A stretch of DNA of 64,000 nt, taken from NCBI RefSeq assembly GCF_032931615.1, contig NZ_CP136761.1, positions 62,001-126,000 on the forward strand, written 5' to 3'. This document shows positions 1-7,717 of the stretch, piece after piece. The stretch comes from Palleronia sp. LCG004 (GTDB taxonomy: Bacteria > Pseudomonadota > Alphaproteobacteria > Rhodobacterales > Rhodobacteraceae). Position 1 is the stretch's first letter. Every line of letters begins with the position of its first letter. The translations under genes were made by a program, and so were the position numbers. The notes under the pieces are model-generated. The model saw only the letters and a program-made list of their open reading frames with translations. It was not told where the DNA came from and made no database searches.

Positions 1-953
1 CCCTCGGCCAGGATATAGGGCACGGTGGCGAGGCTTACGACGTTGTTGACCACCGTAGGCCGCCCCATGAATCCCTCGAGCGCCGGAAGCGGGGGCTTCG
101 CACGGACCACGCCGCGCTTGCCCTCGAGGCTGTTCAACAGCGACGTCTCCTCGCCGCAGACATAGGCCCCCGCGCCCACGCGGATCTCCATGTCGAAGGC
201 CTGCCCCGATCCGAGAATGTCGCGCCCGAGCACGCCGTTCGACCTTGCGATTGCGACGGCGTCCTGCATCACGCGGATCGCGTCGGGATATTCGCTCCTC
301 AGATAGACATAGCCCTGCTCCGCCCCCGTCGCGAGGCCGGCGATCGCCATCCCCTCGATCAGCGTGAAGGGATCGCCCTCCATGATGATGCGATCGGCAA
401 AGGTGCCGCTGTCCCCCTCGTCGGCATTGGCCACGATGTATTTCCGGGGGCCTTCGGCATTGGCGACGGTCGTCCACTTGATGCCCGTCGGGAACCCCGC
501 TCCGCCGCGTCCGCGCAGGCCCGAAGCCGTCACCTCGTCGAGGATCGCCCGACGCCCGGACCGGATGGCGTTTCTCAGGCCCTTCAGCCCCCCATGCGCC
601 TCGTACTCCCGCAGATCCAGCGGGTCGATCACGCCGCAGCGCGCATAGGTCAGCCGCGTCTGCAGCCGCATCCAGTCGATCTCGTCCACCGGACCCAGCG
701 CCTTGGGATGCGCGTCGGGATCGGCGAGCAGCGCCTCGACCTCGTGTGCCTCGACGGGTCCGAAGGCATGGCGCACTCCGTCGCGCTCCATCTCGACCAG
801 CGGCTCGAGGAAGATCATCCCCCGCGTGCCGGTCCGCGTCAGCCGGATATCGGTGCGCGCCGCGATCGCGTCGGCCACCGCATCGGCCCCCAGCGACCGC
901 GCCGCCATGTCGCCCGGCACGAAGATCCGGGTCACGCCCCCGAGCCCCGCCAT
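1..953 (-). CDS. fdsB: NAD-dependent formate dehydrogenase, beta (NADH/FMN) subunit, partial
   Basis: Diaphorase subunit of a soluble molybdenum formate dehydrogenase: takes electrons from formate oxidation through Fe-S clusters and FMN to NAD+. The gene is read leftwards and runs off the window, leaving 317 N-terminal residues. The NuoF-type nucleotide motif GRGGAGFPTG lies near residues 148-157, followed by a conserved NADEGDSGTF stretch and, near the cut, GAGAYVCGEETSLLNSLEG-type sequence. The N-terminal ~100 residues resemble the extra thioredoxin-like extension of FdsB. The ATG overlaps the fdsG stop by ATGA, so the two are translationally coupled. The alpha subunit and accessory fdsC/fdsD are expected beyond the left edge (inference from the usual fdsGBACD order). 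NuoF of complex I is the main alternative; the isolated G-B pair without other nuo genes argues for Fds. Confidence 0.9.
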   Translation of the reverse strand, partial: MAGLGGVTRIFVPGDMAARSLGADAVADAIAARTDIRLTRTGTRGMIFLEPLVEMERDGVRHAFGPVEAHEVEALLADPDAHPKALGPVDEIDWMRLQTRLTYARCGVIDPLDLREYEAHGGLKGLRNAIRSGRRAILDEVTASGLRGRGGAGFPTGIKWTTVANAEGPRKYIVANADEGDSGTFADRIIMEGDPFTLIEGMAIAGLATGAEQGYVYLRSEYPDAIRVMQDAVAIARSNGVLGRDILGSGQAFDMEIRVGAGAYVCGEETSLLNSLEGKRGVVRAKPPLPALEGFMGRPTVVNNVVSLATVPYILAE

Positions 954-1426
954 CAGCCGAGCTCCGACAAGAGGCCCGCGATCCGGTCGGCATCAAGCCG
1001 TCCTGCGGGGCGATCGTCGATCGTCGCGTTGGGTCCGCTCGCGCAGAGGCCGAGGCAATAGACCGCCTCGAGCGTCACACGGCCATCCGCGCTCGTCTCG
1101 TTCCAGCCGAGCCCGAGGGCGCGCTGCGCCCCTTCCTCGACGGCGAGGCCACCGCGCGCCTGGCACGCCTCGGACCGGCAGACCCTCACGATGTGCCGGC
1201 CGCGCGGCTCGGTATGGAAATCGTGGTAGAAGCTGACGACGCCGTGCACTTCGGCCCGGCCGATGTTCAGCGCCTCGGCGATGGGCTGCATCGCCGTCTC
1301 GGGGATGTGGCCGAACCGCGCCTGCACGTCGTGCAGGATCGGCAGCAGCGGCCCCTCCTTCGTGGCGTGGGCGCGGACGATCTCGTCCACGGCAGCCGCG
1401 ACCTCGGTCACACTGGGTTGCGTCAT
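953..1426 (-). CDS. fdsG: NAD-dependent formate dehydrogenase, gamma (2Fe-2S) subunit
   Basis: 157-aa NuoE-like small subunit carrying one [2Fe-2S] cluster that relays electrons within the formate dehydrogenase complex. Four ligand cysteines are visible at about C83, C88, C124 and C128 (VCRSEAC and CLGLCASGP contexts), in the spacing of the thioredoxin-like ferredoxin family. The N-terminal helical bundle (residues 5-60) includes the HDVQARFGHIP motif shared with NuoE/HoxE. It is the first gene of the leftward operon; the start is preceded by a GGAG-type ribosome site. Together with fdsB it supports cytosolic formate oxidation, probably for NADH supply during growth on C1 compounds or oxalate. 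Confidence 0.92.
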   Translation of the reverse strand: MTQPSVTEVAAAVDEIVRAHATKEGPLLPILHDVQARFGHIPETAMQPIAEALNIGRAEVHGVVSFYHDFHTEPRGRHIVRVCRSEACQARGGLAVEEGAQRALGLGWNETSADGRVTLEAVYCLGLCASGPNATIDDRPAGRLDADRIAGLLSELG

Positions 1427-1505
1427 CTCTCCTCCCTCGATGACCGTCCGCGTCGGACAGGCTCCCGCCCCGCCCGAAGCGATTGTAAATTGAGCCTAGT
1501 CAGTC

Positions 1506-1532
1506 GCCCCCGCCTGCGCAATCGGCGGGGGC
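1506..1532 (-). terminator. hairpin after the small MFS-partner gene
   Basis: A perfect 9-bp stem (GCCCCCGCC / GGCGGGGGC) with a 9-nt loop lies just past the stop codon of the 39-aa gene and upstream of fdsG. It probably ends the transporter transcript. No clear U-run follows, so a strict intrinsic terminator is not certain. The remaining bases towards fdsG are AT-richer and should hold the fds promoter. Confidence 0.55.
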
Positions 1533-1538
1533 TCCCGT

Positions 1539-1658
1539 TCACGTGAAGAGCGCCGAGGCCCGGATCAGCGTCATCACCACCCCCCAGAGAAGCGGGATGC
1601 CGACAAAGGCCCAGGCCAGCGCGATCGTCGCGGTGCTCGTGGTATTGCTCTCGGACAT
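1539..1658 (-). CDS. 39-aa single-span membrane protein, MFS transporter small partner
   Basis: Short gene with a strong AGGAGG ribosome site and ATG start, placed 12 bp after the stop of the OFA-type MFS gene. The product starts MSESNTTSTATIALAW and has one hydrophobic span (about residues 10-32, rich in A, L, V, W and G), ending with RASALFT. Tiny open reading frames of this kind are seen beside oxalate/formate-type MFS genes and have been called MFS small subunits; that assignment rests on size, position and hydrophobicity. Its role (assembly, stability or gating of the antiporter) is not known from sequence. Confidence 0.7.
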   Translation of the reverse strand: MSESNTTSTATIALAWAFVGIPLLWGVVMTLIRASALFT

Positions 1659-1670
1659 GTCTGATCCTCC

Positions 1671-3038
1671 TCAGGCGGTCTTGGCGTCGGCGGGCAGGTG
1701 GTGCTTCTCGTCCACCGGACCCATCAGGAAGTTGAGCACGAAGCCCACGGCCAAAAGCCCGGCCATGATGTACATCGTGACCGTGTAGGCATCGGCCGGC
1801 GCCACGCCCGAATTGATCTGGAACTCGCGGATATAGTTGACGAGGACCGGACCCAGCACGCCCGCCACCGACCACGCGGTCAGCAGACGCCCGTGGATCG
1901 CGCCGACGTATTTCGTCCCGAACACGTCCCTGAGATAGGCCGGGATCGTCGCGAATCCGCCGCCATACATCGACAGGATCACCGCGTAGAACACGACGAA
2001 CAGGAAGACCGACCCGACATTTCCCGTCCACGGCACCGCCGCGTAGAGCACGATGCCGAGCGCGAAGAAGATCATGTAGGTGGTCTTGCGCCCGATATAG
2101 TCCGAGGTCGACGCCCAGAAGAACCGTCCCAGCATGTTGAAGAGGCTCAGAAGCCCGACGAAGCCCGCCGCGGCGGCCGCCGTGATCGCGCCCGGGAACA
2201 TCTCCTGGATCATCAGCGAGGCCTGGCCCAGAACCCCGATCCCCGCCGTCACGTTGAGACAGAGAACCCCCCAGAGCAGCCAGAACTGCCGCGTCTTCAT
2301 GGCCTCGTCGACATGGACATGCGCCGTCGTCATCATCCGGCTCGACGTCCTGGGCGGCTCGTAGCCTTCGGGCTTCCAGCCTTCGTCGGGCACGCGCACG
2401 ATGGTGGCCCCCACCATCATGTAGGCGAAATAGATGATCCCGAGCGCCAGGAACGCGCCCGCGACGCCCACCTGCGCCATGAGGAAGACCGACAGCGGCG
2501 AGGCGATGAACGCGCCACCCCCGAACCCCATGATCGCCATTCCCGTGGCCATGCCCGGACGGTCCGGGAACCACGTCATCAGCGTCTTGACGGGCGAGAT
2601 GTAGCCAAGCCCCAGCCCGCACCCACCGAGCACGCCGTATCCCAGATAGACGAGCCAGAGCTGGTGCCACAGGATGCCCACCGACGCCACGACGAAGCCC
2701 CCGCCGAACAGCGCCGCGGCCGTCGCCATCGTCTTGCGCGGGCCGACCCGCTCGACCCAGGTGCCGCCGAACGCGGCCGCGAGCCCGAGGAACACGATCG
2801 AGATCGAGAAGATCCAGCCCACCGCCGGAATCGACCAGTCTCCGGGCGCCGATTCCGCCCCGCCGATCAGCCGCGTCATCGGCTCGTTGAACACCGAGAA
2901 GGCATAGACCTGCCCGATGCACAGATGCACGCAGAGCGCCGCCGGCGGCACGAGCCACCTGTTGAAGCCCGGCCCGGCCACAATCCTCTCGCGCGAGAGC
3001 CAGCCGCCCCCGCGATCCATCGTCGTCGTGCTCGTCAT
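1671..3038 (-). CDS. OFA-family MFS antiporter (oxalate/formate type)
   Basis: 455-aa inner-membrane major facilitator with about 12 hydrophobic segments. The first span reads AALCVHLCIGQVYAFSVFN, typical of the oxalate:formate antiporter (OxlT/OFA) group, and the loop 2-3 signature appears as ERVGPRKTM. Likely substrates are small carboxylates such as oxalate, formate or related monocarboxylates (family knowledge; not decided by sequence). An RBS (GGAGG) precedes the chosen ATG. It is followed by the 39-aa membrane partner and then the formate dehydrogenase operon, which makes a link to formate or oxalate metabolism attractive. Monocarboxylate uptake in general is the main alternative. Confidence 0.85.
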   Translation of the reverse strand: MTSTTTMDRGGGWLSRERIVAGPGFNRWLVPPAALCVHLCIGQVYAFSVFNEPMTRLIGGAESAPGDWSIPAVGWIFSISIVFLGLAAAFGGTWVERVGPRKTMATAAALFGGGFVVASVGILWHQLWLVYLGYGVLGGCGLGLGYISPVKTLMTWFPDRPGMATGMAIMGFGGGAFIASPLSVFLMAQVGVAGAFLALGIIYFAYMMVGATIVRVPDEGWKPEGYEPPRTSSRMMTTAHVHVDEAMKTRQFWLLWGVLCLNVTAGIGVLGQASLMIQEMFPGAITAAAAAGFVGLLSLFNMLGRFFWASTSDYIGRKTTYMIFFALGIVLYAAVPWTGNVGSVFLFVVFYAVILSMYGGGFATIPAYLRDVFGTKYVGAIHGRLLTAWSVAGVLGPVLVNYIREFQINSGVAPADAYTVTMYIMAGLLAVGFVLNFLMGPVDEKHHLPADAKTA

Positions 3039-3170
3039 TCGTATCCTCCCCTGCGCCGCTCCGTCCCGTCGACGCGTGGGGAATGCTTGCCGGGAAAGAT
3101 CCGCCCTAGCAAGCGCGCCATGGTCGGGCGATCCGTCGCATCGCCCGTCCGCGTGGCCCGCGGGACACGC

Positions 3171-4355
3171 TCAGGCCCGGGCGAGCTGCGCGCCCCGCTC
3201 GCGGAAGATCGAGACCGCGATCGCCGCACCGGCGAGTGCGGCGGCCGCGAAGGTCATGAAGGCGAGGTGGAACCCGCCCGCCTCGATCAGCGGCTGCGTC
3301 AGGATCGGCGAGATGAACTGCCCGATGAAGAGGCTGAAGGTCAGCGCGCCCGACGCCATGCCGTGATGGCGCGCCGGCACCGCGTCGAGCGTCGAGCTCA
3401 GCAGCGTCGGCACGATCAGCCCCGGCCCCATCCCCACGAGAAGCGATGCCGCCGCGATCACCGGGACCGGCTCGGCATAGCTCATCAGCAGGAAGCCCGC
3501 GGCCAGCAGCGCGAACCCCGCCCCGAGCACGCCCCCACGACCGAGCGCCACCCGCAGCTTCGGATAGACGATCGAGATCGCGCCCGCCGCGAAGGTCACG
3601 CAGACCATCATCAGCGCGGCCGTGCTCGGATCCGTATGGCCAAGCTGCGCAAGGTAGAACGCGATCTGCGTCGGCAGGATGTAGAAGGTCGCGAATGTCA
3701 GCGCCAGCAGGACGAGGCCGAGGCCCAGCACCATCTGCCAGCCCTCCTGCCCCGCATCGTCGGCGTGATCCGTCACGGCCGCGGCTCCGCCCTTCGGCTC
3801 CTGCAGGCAGGCATAGAGGATCGGAAGATAGACCAGCCCCACGAGGTAGAGCCCGAACGGATAGAAGGACGACATGTTGGCGAGCTGCCCCGCCACCGCG
3901 ATGAAGACCAGTCCACCGAAATTGATGAAGGTCATCTGCATCGCCATGAACCGGCCGCGCTCGGCCCCGTGGAAGAACTGCGCCACCAGCGCGGTCATCG
4001 CCGTCATCAGCATGGCGACCCCCACCCCGAGGACGAGCCGCGTGCCCAGCAGGATCGGCAGCGTCGGCGCCCAGAGCCCCGAACTGCCGGCCGCGCCGAA
4101 AAGCGCCGCACCGGTGATGAGCATGGTCTTGCGGCCCATCCGGTCGACGAAGAACCCCGCGAAGGGGGCCGTCAACGCGACCGTCAGCGACGGGGCCGTG
4201 ATCAACAGGCGGGTCAGAAGGTCCGCATTGGGCGTGGTCGAGAAATAGGACGCGATCCCCGGAAGGCCGGGGCTGATGATCGAATTGGACATGACCGTCA
4301 GCGTCGCGGCGAGCAGCAATGCGACGGCGCGACGGTCCTTGAGAAGGGAACCCAT
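3171..4355 (-). CDS. MFS transporter (drug/metabolite exporter type)
   Basis: 394-aa 12-span major facilitator. The A-motif between spans 2 and 3 is DRMGRKTM, and an antiporter-like C motif region follows in span 5. The ATG at 4355 has an AGG 8 nt upstream; an in-frame GTG at 4364 is a possible alternative start. It faces the TetR gene, with a long inverted repeat between them, so it is probably an efflux pump repressed by that regulator and released by its own substrate. Substrate unknown. Confidence 0.85.
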   Translation of the reverse strand: MGSLLKDRRAVALLLAATLTVMSNSIISPGLPGIASYFSTTPNADLLTRLLITAPSLTVALTAPFAGFFVDRMGRKTMLITGAALFGAAGSSGLWAPTLPILLGTRLVLGVGVAMLMTAMTALVAQFFHGAERGRFMAMQMTFINFGGLVFIAVAGQLANMSSFYPFGLYLVGLVYLPILYACLQEPKGGAAAVTDHADDAGQEGWQMVLGLGLVLLALTFATFYILPTQIAFYLAQLGHTDPSTAALMMVCVTFAAGAISIVYPKLRVALGRGGVLGAGFALLAAGFLLMSYAEPVPVIAAASLLVGMGPGLIVPTLLSSTLDAVPARHHGMASGALTFSLFIGQFISPILTQPLIEAGGFHLAFMTFAAAALAGAAIAVSIFRERGAQLARA

Positions 4356-4382
4356 GAAGCACACCTGTATCGGAACGGATAT

Positions 4383-4409
4383 TACAATTTACAAAATATG
4401 TAAGTTGTA
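4383..4409. promoter_or_regulatory. TetR operator palindrome
   Basis: 27-bp inverted repeat in the AT-rich gap between the divergent MFS and TetR genes. The outer arms are TACAA/TTGTA, the inner arms TTACA/TGTAA, with a 5-bp centre AAATA; one base in each arm (4388 and 4404) is unpaired. Length and position fit a TetR dimer site controlling both genes. Confidence 0.7.
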
Positions 4410-4453
4410 GGAAAGAGCAATCCGCAAAGCCATGTGACCAGAGGGATACCGCC

Positions 4454-5050
4454 ATGCCGCGAACGGGACTGGCCCCGGAAGAGCTCAGACGCCGCGCGAT
4501 CGAGGTCGCCAACCGGCGCATCAAGGCCGCGGGCTACGCCAAGCTGCGCGTCACCGACATCGCGGCCGAACTCGGCGTGAGCCATGCGGCGCTCTATTCC
4601 CACTTTTCGGGCAAGGAGGACATCCTCGATGCCGTGGTGGGCCATTGGCTCGACGTCTCGCAGGACGACCTGCGCGCCGCCGTCACAGGCCCCGGCACAC
4701 CCGAAGAACGTCTGGAGGCGTGGCTCATCCAGCGCTTTCGCCTGAAACGCGAAGCGGCGGTGAAGGATCCCGAACTCTACCAGGCCTATTGTCAGGCCTC
4801 CGACCGGCTGCGCGAGGTCGTGCAGCGCCACAAGACGATCTGGCGCGATCAGATCGCGGTGCTTCTGGTGCAGGCGATCCCGGATCTGGCCGATCCGACC
4901 CATGCCGCGCGGCTGGTGCAACTCGCCATGTTCGGCTTCGACCATCCGCGACTGGTGCTCATGCATCTCAACGCCGAAGCGGACGAGGTCGAGGCCAACC
5001 TGCGCGAGGTGCTCCACACGCTCATCACCGGCCTGCGCGCCACGGCATGA
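4454..5050 (+). CDS. TetR/AcrR family repressor
   Basis: 198-aa regulator. The N-terminal helix-turn-helix spans roughly residues 30-60 (TDIAAELGVSHAALYSHFSGKE), the typical TetR fold; the rest is an all-helical ligand-binding domain with no recognisable family label. Divergent from the MFS gene at 4355, with the 27-bp palindrome between them, so autoregulation and control of the pump are the simple reading. The ligand cannot be inferred. Confidence 0.88.
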   Translation: MPRTGLAPEELRRRAIEVANRRIKAAGYAKLRVTDIAAELGVSHAALYSHFSGKEDILDAVVGHWLDVSQDDLRAAVTGPGTPEERLEAWLIQRFRLKREAAVKDPELYQAYCQASDRLREVVQRHKTIWRDQIAVLLVQAIPDLADPTHAARLVQLAMFGFDHPRLVLMHLNAEADEVEANLREVLHTLITGLRATA

Positions 5051-5057
5051 GCCGCCC

Positions 5058-5378
5058 TCAGCGCTCCTTGCAGAACGCCTCGTAGAGGGCGGCCATCAGC
5101 ACCTCGAGATCGGGATCGCCGATCCGGTAATGGATCGTCTGGCCCTCGCGCCGGGTCTCGACCATCCCGGCCTCGCGCAGCCGCGCGAGGTGCTGGCTCA
5201 GCGCGGATTGCCCCAGCCCCACGGCCGACTGGAGCGACCCCACAGACCGCTCCCCCTTGGAAAGCTCGCACAGGATCAGCAACCGCTTCGCATTGGCGAC
5301 AAGCGACAGCTTCGCGGCCACGTGATCCGCCCGCTCCCTCAGCAGGGCAAGGGAGCCTTCCGTGTCGATTCCGGTCAT
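5058..5378 (-). CDS. ArsR-family persulfide-responsive repressor (SqrR/BigR type)
   Basis: 106-aa winged-helix repressor. The start was set at ATG 5378 (MTGIDTEGSL); the frame stays open far upstream across the neighbouring yeeE gene, but that extension is a shadow. The recognition region reads GLGQSALSQHLARLREAG. Two cysteines, C37 (LILCELSKG) and C103 (EAFCKER), match the pair that forms a polysulfide bridge in SqrR/BigR (family knowledge). It diverges from the persulfide dioxygenase operon, so it likely represses that operon until reactive sulfur species modify the cysteines. The metal-binding cysteine pattern of ArsR/SmtB sensors is absent. Confidence 0.88.
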   Translation of the reverse strand: MTGIDTEGSLALLRERADHVAAKLSLVANAKRLLILCELSKGERSVGSLQSAVGLGQSALSQHLARLREAGMVETRREGQTIHYRIGDPDLEVLMAALYEAFCKER

Positions 5379-5394
5379 ATTAGCATTGACTGAT

Positions 5395-5408
5395 TTAGCA
5401 TGCTCTAA
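5395..5408. promoter_or_regulatory. probable SqrR/BigR operator
   Basis: AT-rich imperfect dyad TTAG-N6-CTAA in the gap between the divergent repressor and the yeeE operon. A related half-site ATTAGCAT lies about 15 bp away on the repressor side. The sequence resembles published BigR sites in being AT-rich with TTAG/CTAA arms (resemblance from memory, not a search). Confidence 0.5.
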
Positions 5409-5462
5409 TACATATCCCCCGTACCGATCCGGGGCAAGCCCGATCGCGACAGGAGGACGAGG

Positions 5463-5921
5463 ATGGATACCGGAACCGCGACCGCCTTCACGCCCTGGGC
5501 CTCTCTCGGGGGCGGCATCCTGATCGGCCTCGCCGCCGTGATGGTCATGGGCCTTTTCGGCCGGATCGCCGGGATTTCGGGGATCACCTCGGCCAGCCTC
5601 GGCGCGTTGCTGCGGATGCCCGGCGCGGCCGGGGACCGGGACTGGCGGATCGCCTTCGTCCTGGGGCTCGTGGCGGCCCCGCTCGTCCTTGCCCTCATGG
5701 GCGCGACCGTCACGCAGACGCTCCCCCCATCGCTTCCCGGCATGGCGCTTGCGGGTCTCCTCGTGGGGACAGGCACCGCGCTCGGCTCGGGCTGCACCTC
5801 GGGGCACGGGGTCTGCGGGCTCGCGCGGCTGTCGCGGCGCTCTCTGGCGGCCGTGGCGACGTTCATGGCCGCCGGGTTCGCGACCGTCTTCGTCCTGCGC
5901 CACGTCCTGGGGGGCTTCTGA
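5463..5921 (+). CDS. YeeE/YedE-family (sulfur transport) membrane protein
   Basis: 152-aa protein with about four hydrophobic segments and the family signature GSGCTSGHGVCG (C111, C118), thought to pass thiosulfate or other sulfane sulfur by cysteine relay in the YeeE family. It is half the length of E. coli YeeE; the second half is provided by the next gene. It is first in the operon yeeE-yeeE'-persulfide dioxygenase-rhodanese, under the divergent ArsR-type repressor. RBS AGGAGG lies just upstream of the ATG. Confidence 0.88.
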   Translation: MDTGTATAFTPWASLGGGILIGLAAVMVMGLFGRIAGISGITSASLGALLRMPGAAGDRDWRIAFVLGLVAAPLVLALMGATVTQTLPPSLPGMALAGLLVGTGTALGSGCTSGHGVCGLARLSRRSLAAVATFMAAGFATVFVLRHVLGGF

Positions 5922-5923
5922 CG

Positions 5924-6364
5924 ATGCGGACGCTGTTGGGCTTCCTCTCCGGGCTGGTCTTCGGCCTCGGCCTCGTCGTCTCCGGCATGTCGGACCCCGC
6001 CAAGGTCCTGAACTTCCTCGACCTCGCGGGCCCGTGGGACCCGAGCCTCGCCTTCGTCATGGCGGGTGCGACGATCACCGCCTTCATCGGCTACCGCATC
6101 GTCTGGCGTCGGCCCGCCCCCGCCTTCGAGCCCCGGTTCGAAATCCCCGGCCGCGTCCGCATCGACACCCCGCTGATCCTCGGCGCGTCGCTCTTCGGCA
6201 TCGGCTGGGGGATCGGCGGCTTCTGCCCCGGCCCCGCCTGGACGGCCCTGCCGCTTCTGGCCCCCGGCACGCTGGTCTTCCTGCCCGCCATGCTCGCCGG
6301 GCTCTGGATCGGCGCGCGGGCCCGATCGCTCCCCATCCTGGCACCGAAAGAGGCCTTCCGATGA
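5924..6364 (+). CDS. YeeE/YedE-family membrane protein, second half (DUF6691 type)
   Basis: 146-aa membrane protein with GMSDP near residue 21 and IGGFCPGPAW around C101, the two landmarks of the companion YeeE half-protein. It starts 3 bp after the preceding stop, and its own stop overlaps the dioxygenase ATG. The two halves probably assemble into one sulfur-compound channel. The role in uptake of sulfane sulfur for the periplasm-to-cytosol persulfide route is inferred from operon context. Confidence 0.85.
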   Translation: MRTLLGFLSGLVFGLGLVVSGMSDPAKVLNFLDLAGPWDPSLAFVMAGATITAFIGYRIVWRRPAPAFEPRFEIPGRVRIDTPLILGASLFGIGWGIGGFCPGPAWTALPLLAPGTLVFLPAMLAGLWIGARARSLPILAPKEAFR

Positions 6365-7275
6365 GCACGTCGTCGCACCGCCCGATCGTCCGCCATTCGC
6401 CCTCGCGCGGGGCCGAAAGCCCGGATGTCTGGGGTCTTTACGAGCCCGATACCGGATCGATCCAGTATGTCTGCGCCGATCCCGCCACGCGAAAGGCCGC
6501 GCTGATCGACGTGGTCTGGAACCTCGACCCCAGGAGCGCCCGCTTCTCGAGCCGGAGCATGGACCAGGCGCTCGACCTCGTGCATGAGAACGGGCTCGAG
6601 GTCGCCTGGGTGCTCGACACGCATCCCCATGCCGATCACGTCATGGCCTCCGCCCGGCTGAGGGACCGCACCGGCGCGCCCAACGCCATCGGCGAGAAGG
6701 TCCGCGACATCGCCCGCCTTTGGGCCGATCTCTACAACCTGCCCGACGCCTTCGATCCCGACCGCGATTTCGACCGGCTCTTCGCGGCGGGCGACACCTT
6801 CGCGCTCGGCGAGCTGACGATGCGGGTGACGCTTTCGCCCGGCCATACGCTGGGCTCGATCACCTATCATTGCGGCGATGCGGCCTTCGTCCACGACACG
6901 CTGATGCAGCCCGATACCGGCACGGCGCGTGCCGATTTCCCAGGCGGCAGCGCGGCCGATCTCTGGGACAGCATCTCCGACATCCTCTCCCTCCCGCCCG
7001 GGACGCGGCTCTTCGTCGATCACGATTACGGCTCCGAGGATCGCGACACCCCCGAATGTGAGGCGACGGTCGCCGAGCATCGCGCCCGCAACCGCCACGT
7101 GAGAGACGGCACCATCCGCGAGGACTGGATCGCCCTCCGGGAGGAGCGCGACGCCATTCTTCCCCTGCCCGACCGGATGCTCGCAGCCCTCCAGGTCAAT
7201 CTTCGCGGCGGACGCCTTCCCCCCGCCGAGGCGGATGGCCATGTCTATCTCAAGCTTCCCGTGAACCGTTTCTGA
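6361..7275 (+). CDS. persulfide dioxygenase (ETHE1/Blh-type MBL-fold)
   Basis: 304-aa metallo-beta-lactamase-fold enzyme that oxidises glutathione persulfide to sulfite with O2. The HxHxDH motif is THPHADH (H88, H90, D92, H93), with further ligands H162 (SPGHTLGS), D192 in TGTARADFPGG and H221. Persulfide dioxygenases use a mononuclear iron bound by two His and one Asp, and the TGTARADFPGG stretch is characteristic of the ETHE1/Blh class rather than glyoxalase II. The ATG overlaps the previous stop (ATGA). It sits between the sulfur transporter halves and a rhodanese under SqrR/BigR-type control, the expected setting for sulfide/persulfide detoxification. Confidence 0.92.
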   Translation: MSTSSHRPIVRHSPSRGAESPDVWGLYEPDTGSIQYVCADPATRKAALIDVVWNLDPRSARFSSRSMDQALDLVHENGLEVAWVLDTHPHADHVMASARLRDRTGAPNAIGEKVRDIARLWADLYNLPDAFDPDRDFDRLFAAGDTFALGELTMRVTLSPGHTLGSITYHCGDAAFVHDTLMQPDTGTARADFPGGSAADLWDSISDILSLPPGTRLFVDHDYGSEDRDTPECEATVAEHRARNRHVRDGTIREDWIALREERDAILPLPDRMLAALQVNLRGGRLPPAEADGHVYLKLPVNRF

Positions 7276-7287
7276 GGAGACCCCGCA

Positions 7288-7671
7288 ATGCCTCTCACTA
7301 TGAAGGATCTCGTCGCCGAGGCCCGCAGCCGCATCTCGGCGGTCTCGCCCGAAAACGCCCGGGAGGGCGCGGCGAAGGGCGACCTCATCCTCGACGTGCG
7401 CGAACCCGCCGAGCTCGAGACGAACGGCCGCGTCGCGGGCGCGCATCATATCCCCCGCGGGGTGCTCGAGACGCGCGCAGACGCCACCGCGCCCACCGCC
7501 GATCCGCGCCTGACCGATCTGCCCGAAGGGGCCCGCATCCACGTGCTCTGCGCCTCCGGCGGCCGCGCGGCGCTGGCCGCCGACACGCTCGGCCGGATGG
7601 GCTACGACGCCGATCTGATCGAGGGCGGGATCGGCGGCTGGAAGGCCGCAGGCCTCCCCGTCGAAGGCTGA
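7288..7671 (+). CDS. rhodanese-domain sulfurtransferase
   Basis: 127-aa single-domain rhodanese. The active-site loop is CASGGRA with nucleophile C88; the CH2A-like DVREPAELETNGRVAGAHHIP stretch lies near residues 36-56. Last gene of the persulfide operon, 12 bp after the dioxygenase with an AGGAG site. It probably moves sulfane sulfur between glutathione persulfide and other acceptors. No signal peptide, so cytosolic. Confidence 0.9.
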   Translation: MPLTMKDLVAEARSRISAVSPENAREGAAKGDLILDVREPAELETNGRVAGAHHIPRGVLETRADATAPTADPRLTDLPEGARIHVLCASGGRAALAADTLGRMGYDADLIEGGIGGWKAAGLPVEG

Positions 7672-7678
7672 CCGGCCC

Positions 7679-7706
7679 CCCGCCGATCCGCGATCGCAGC
7701 GGCGGG
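7679..7706. terminator. convergent terminator hairpin
   Basis: Stem CCCGCCG / CGGCGGG with a 14-nt loop, between the stop of the rhodanese gene and the stop of the convergent GntR gene. No clear U-run, so factor-dependent ending is possible. Confidence 0.45.
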
Positions 7707-7717
7707 ACGCCCTGCTC

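Noticed and set aside
1698..4403. 901-residue open frame on the plus strand
   Set aside because: It lies antisense to two clear MFS genes and is rich in Arg, His, Asp and Glu, the usual shadow of GC-rich membrane-protein genes.
5379..5903. N-terminal extension of the ArsR-type repressor
   Set aside because: The frame is open but runs antisense through yeeE and across the operator; the 106-residue form is full length for the family.
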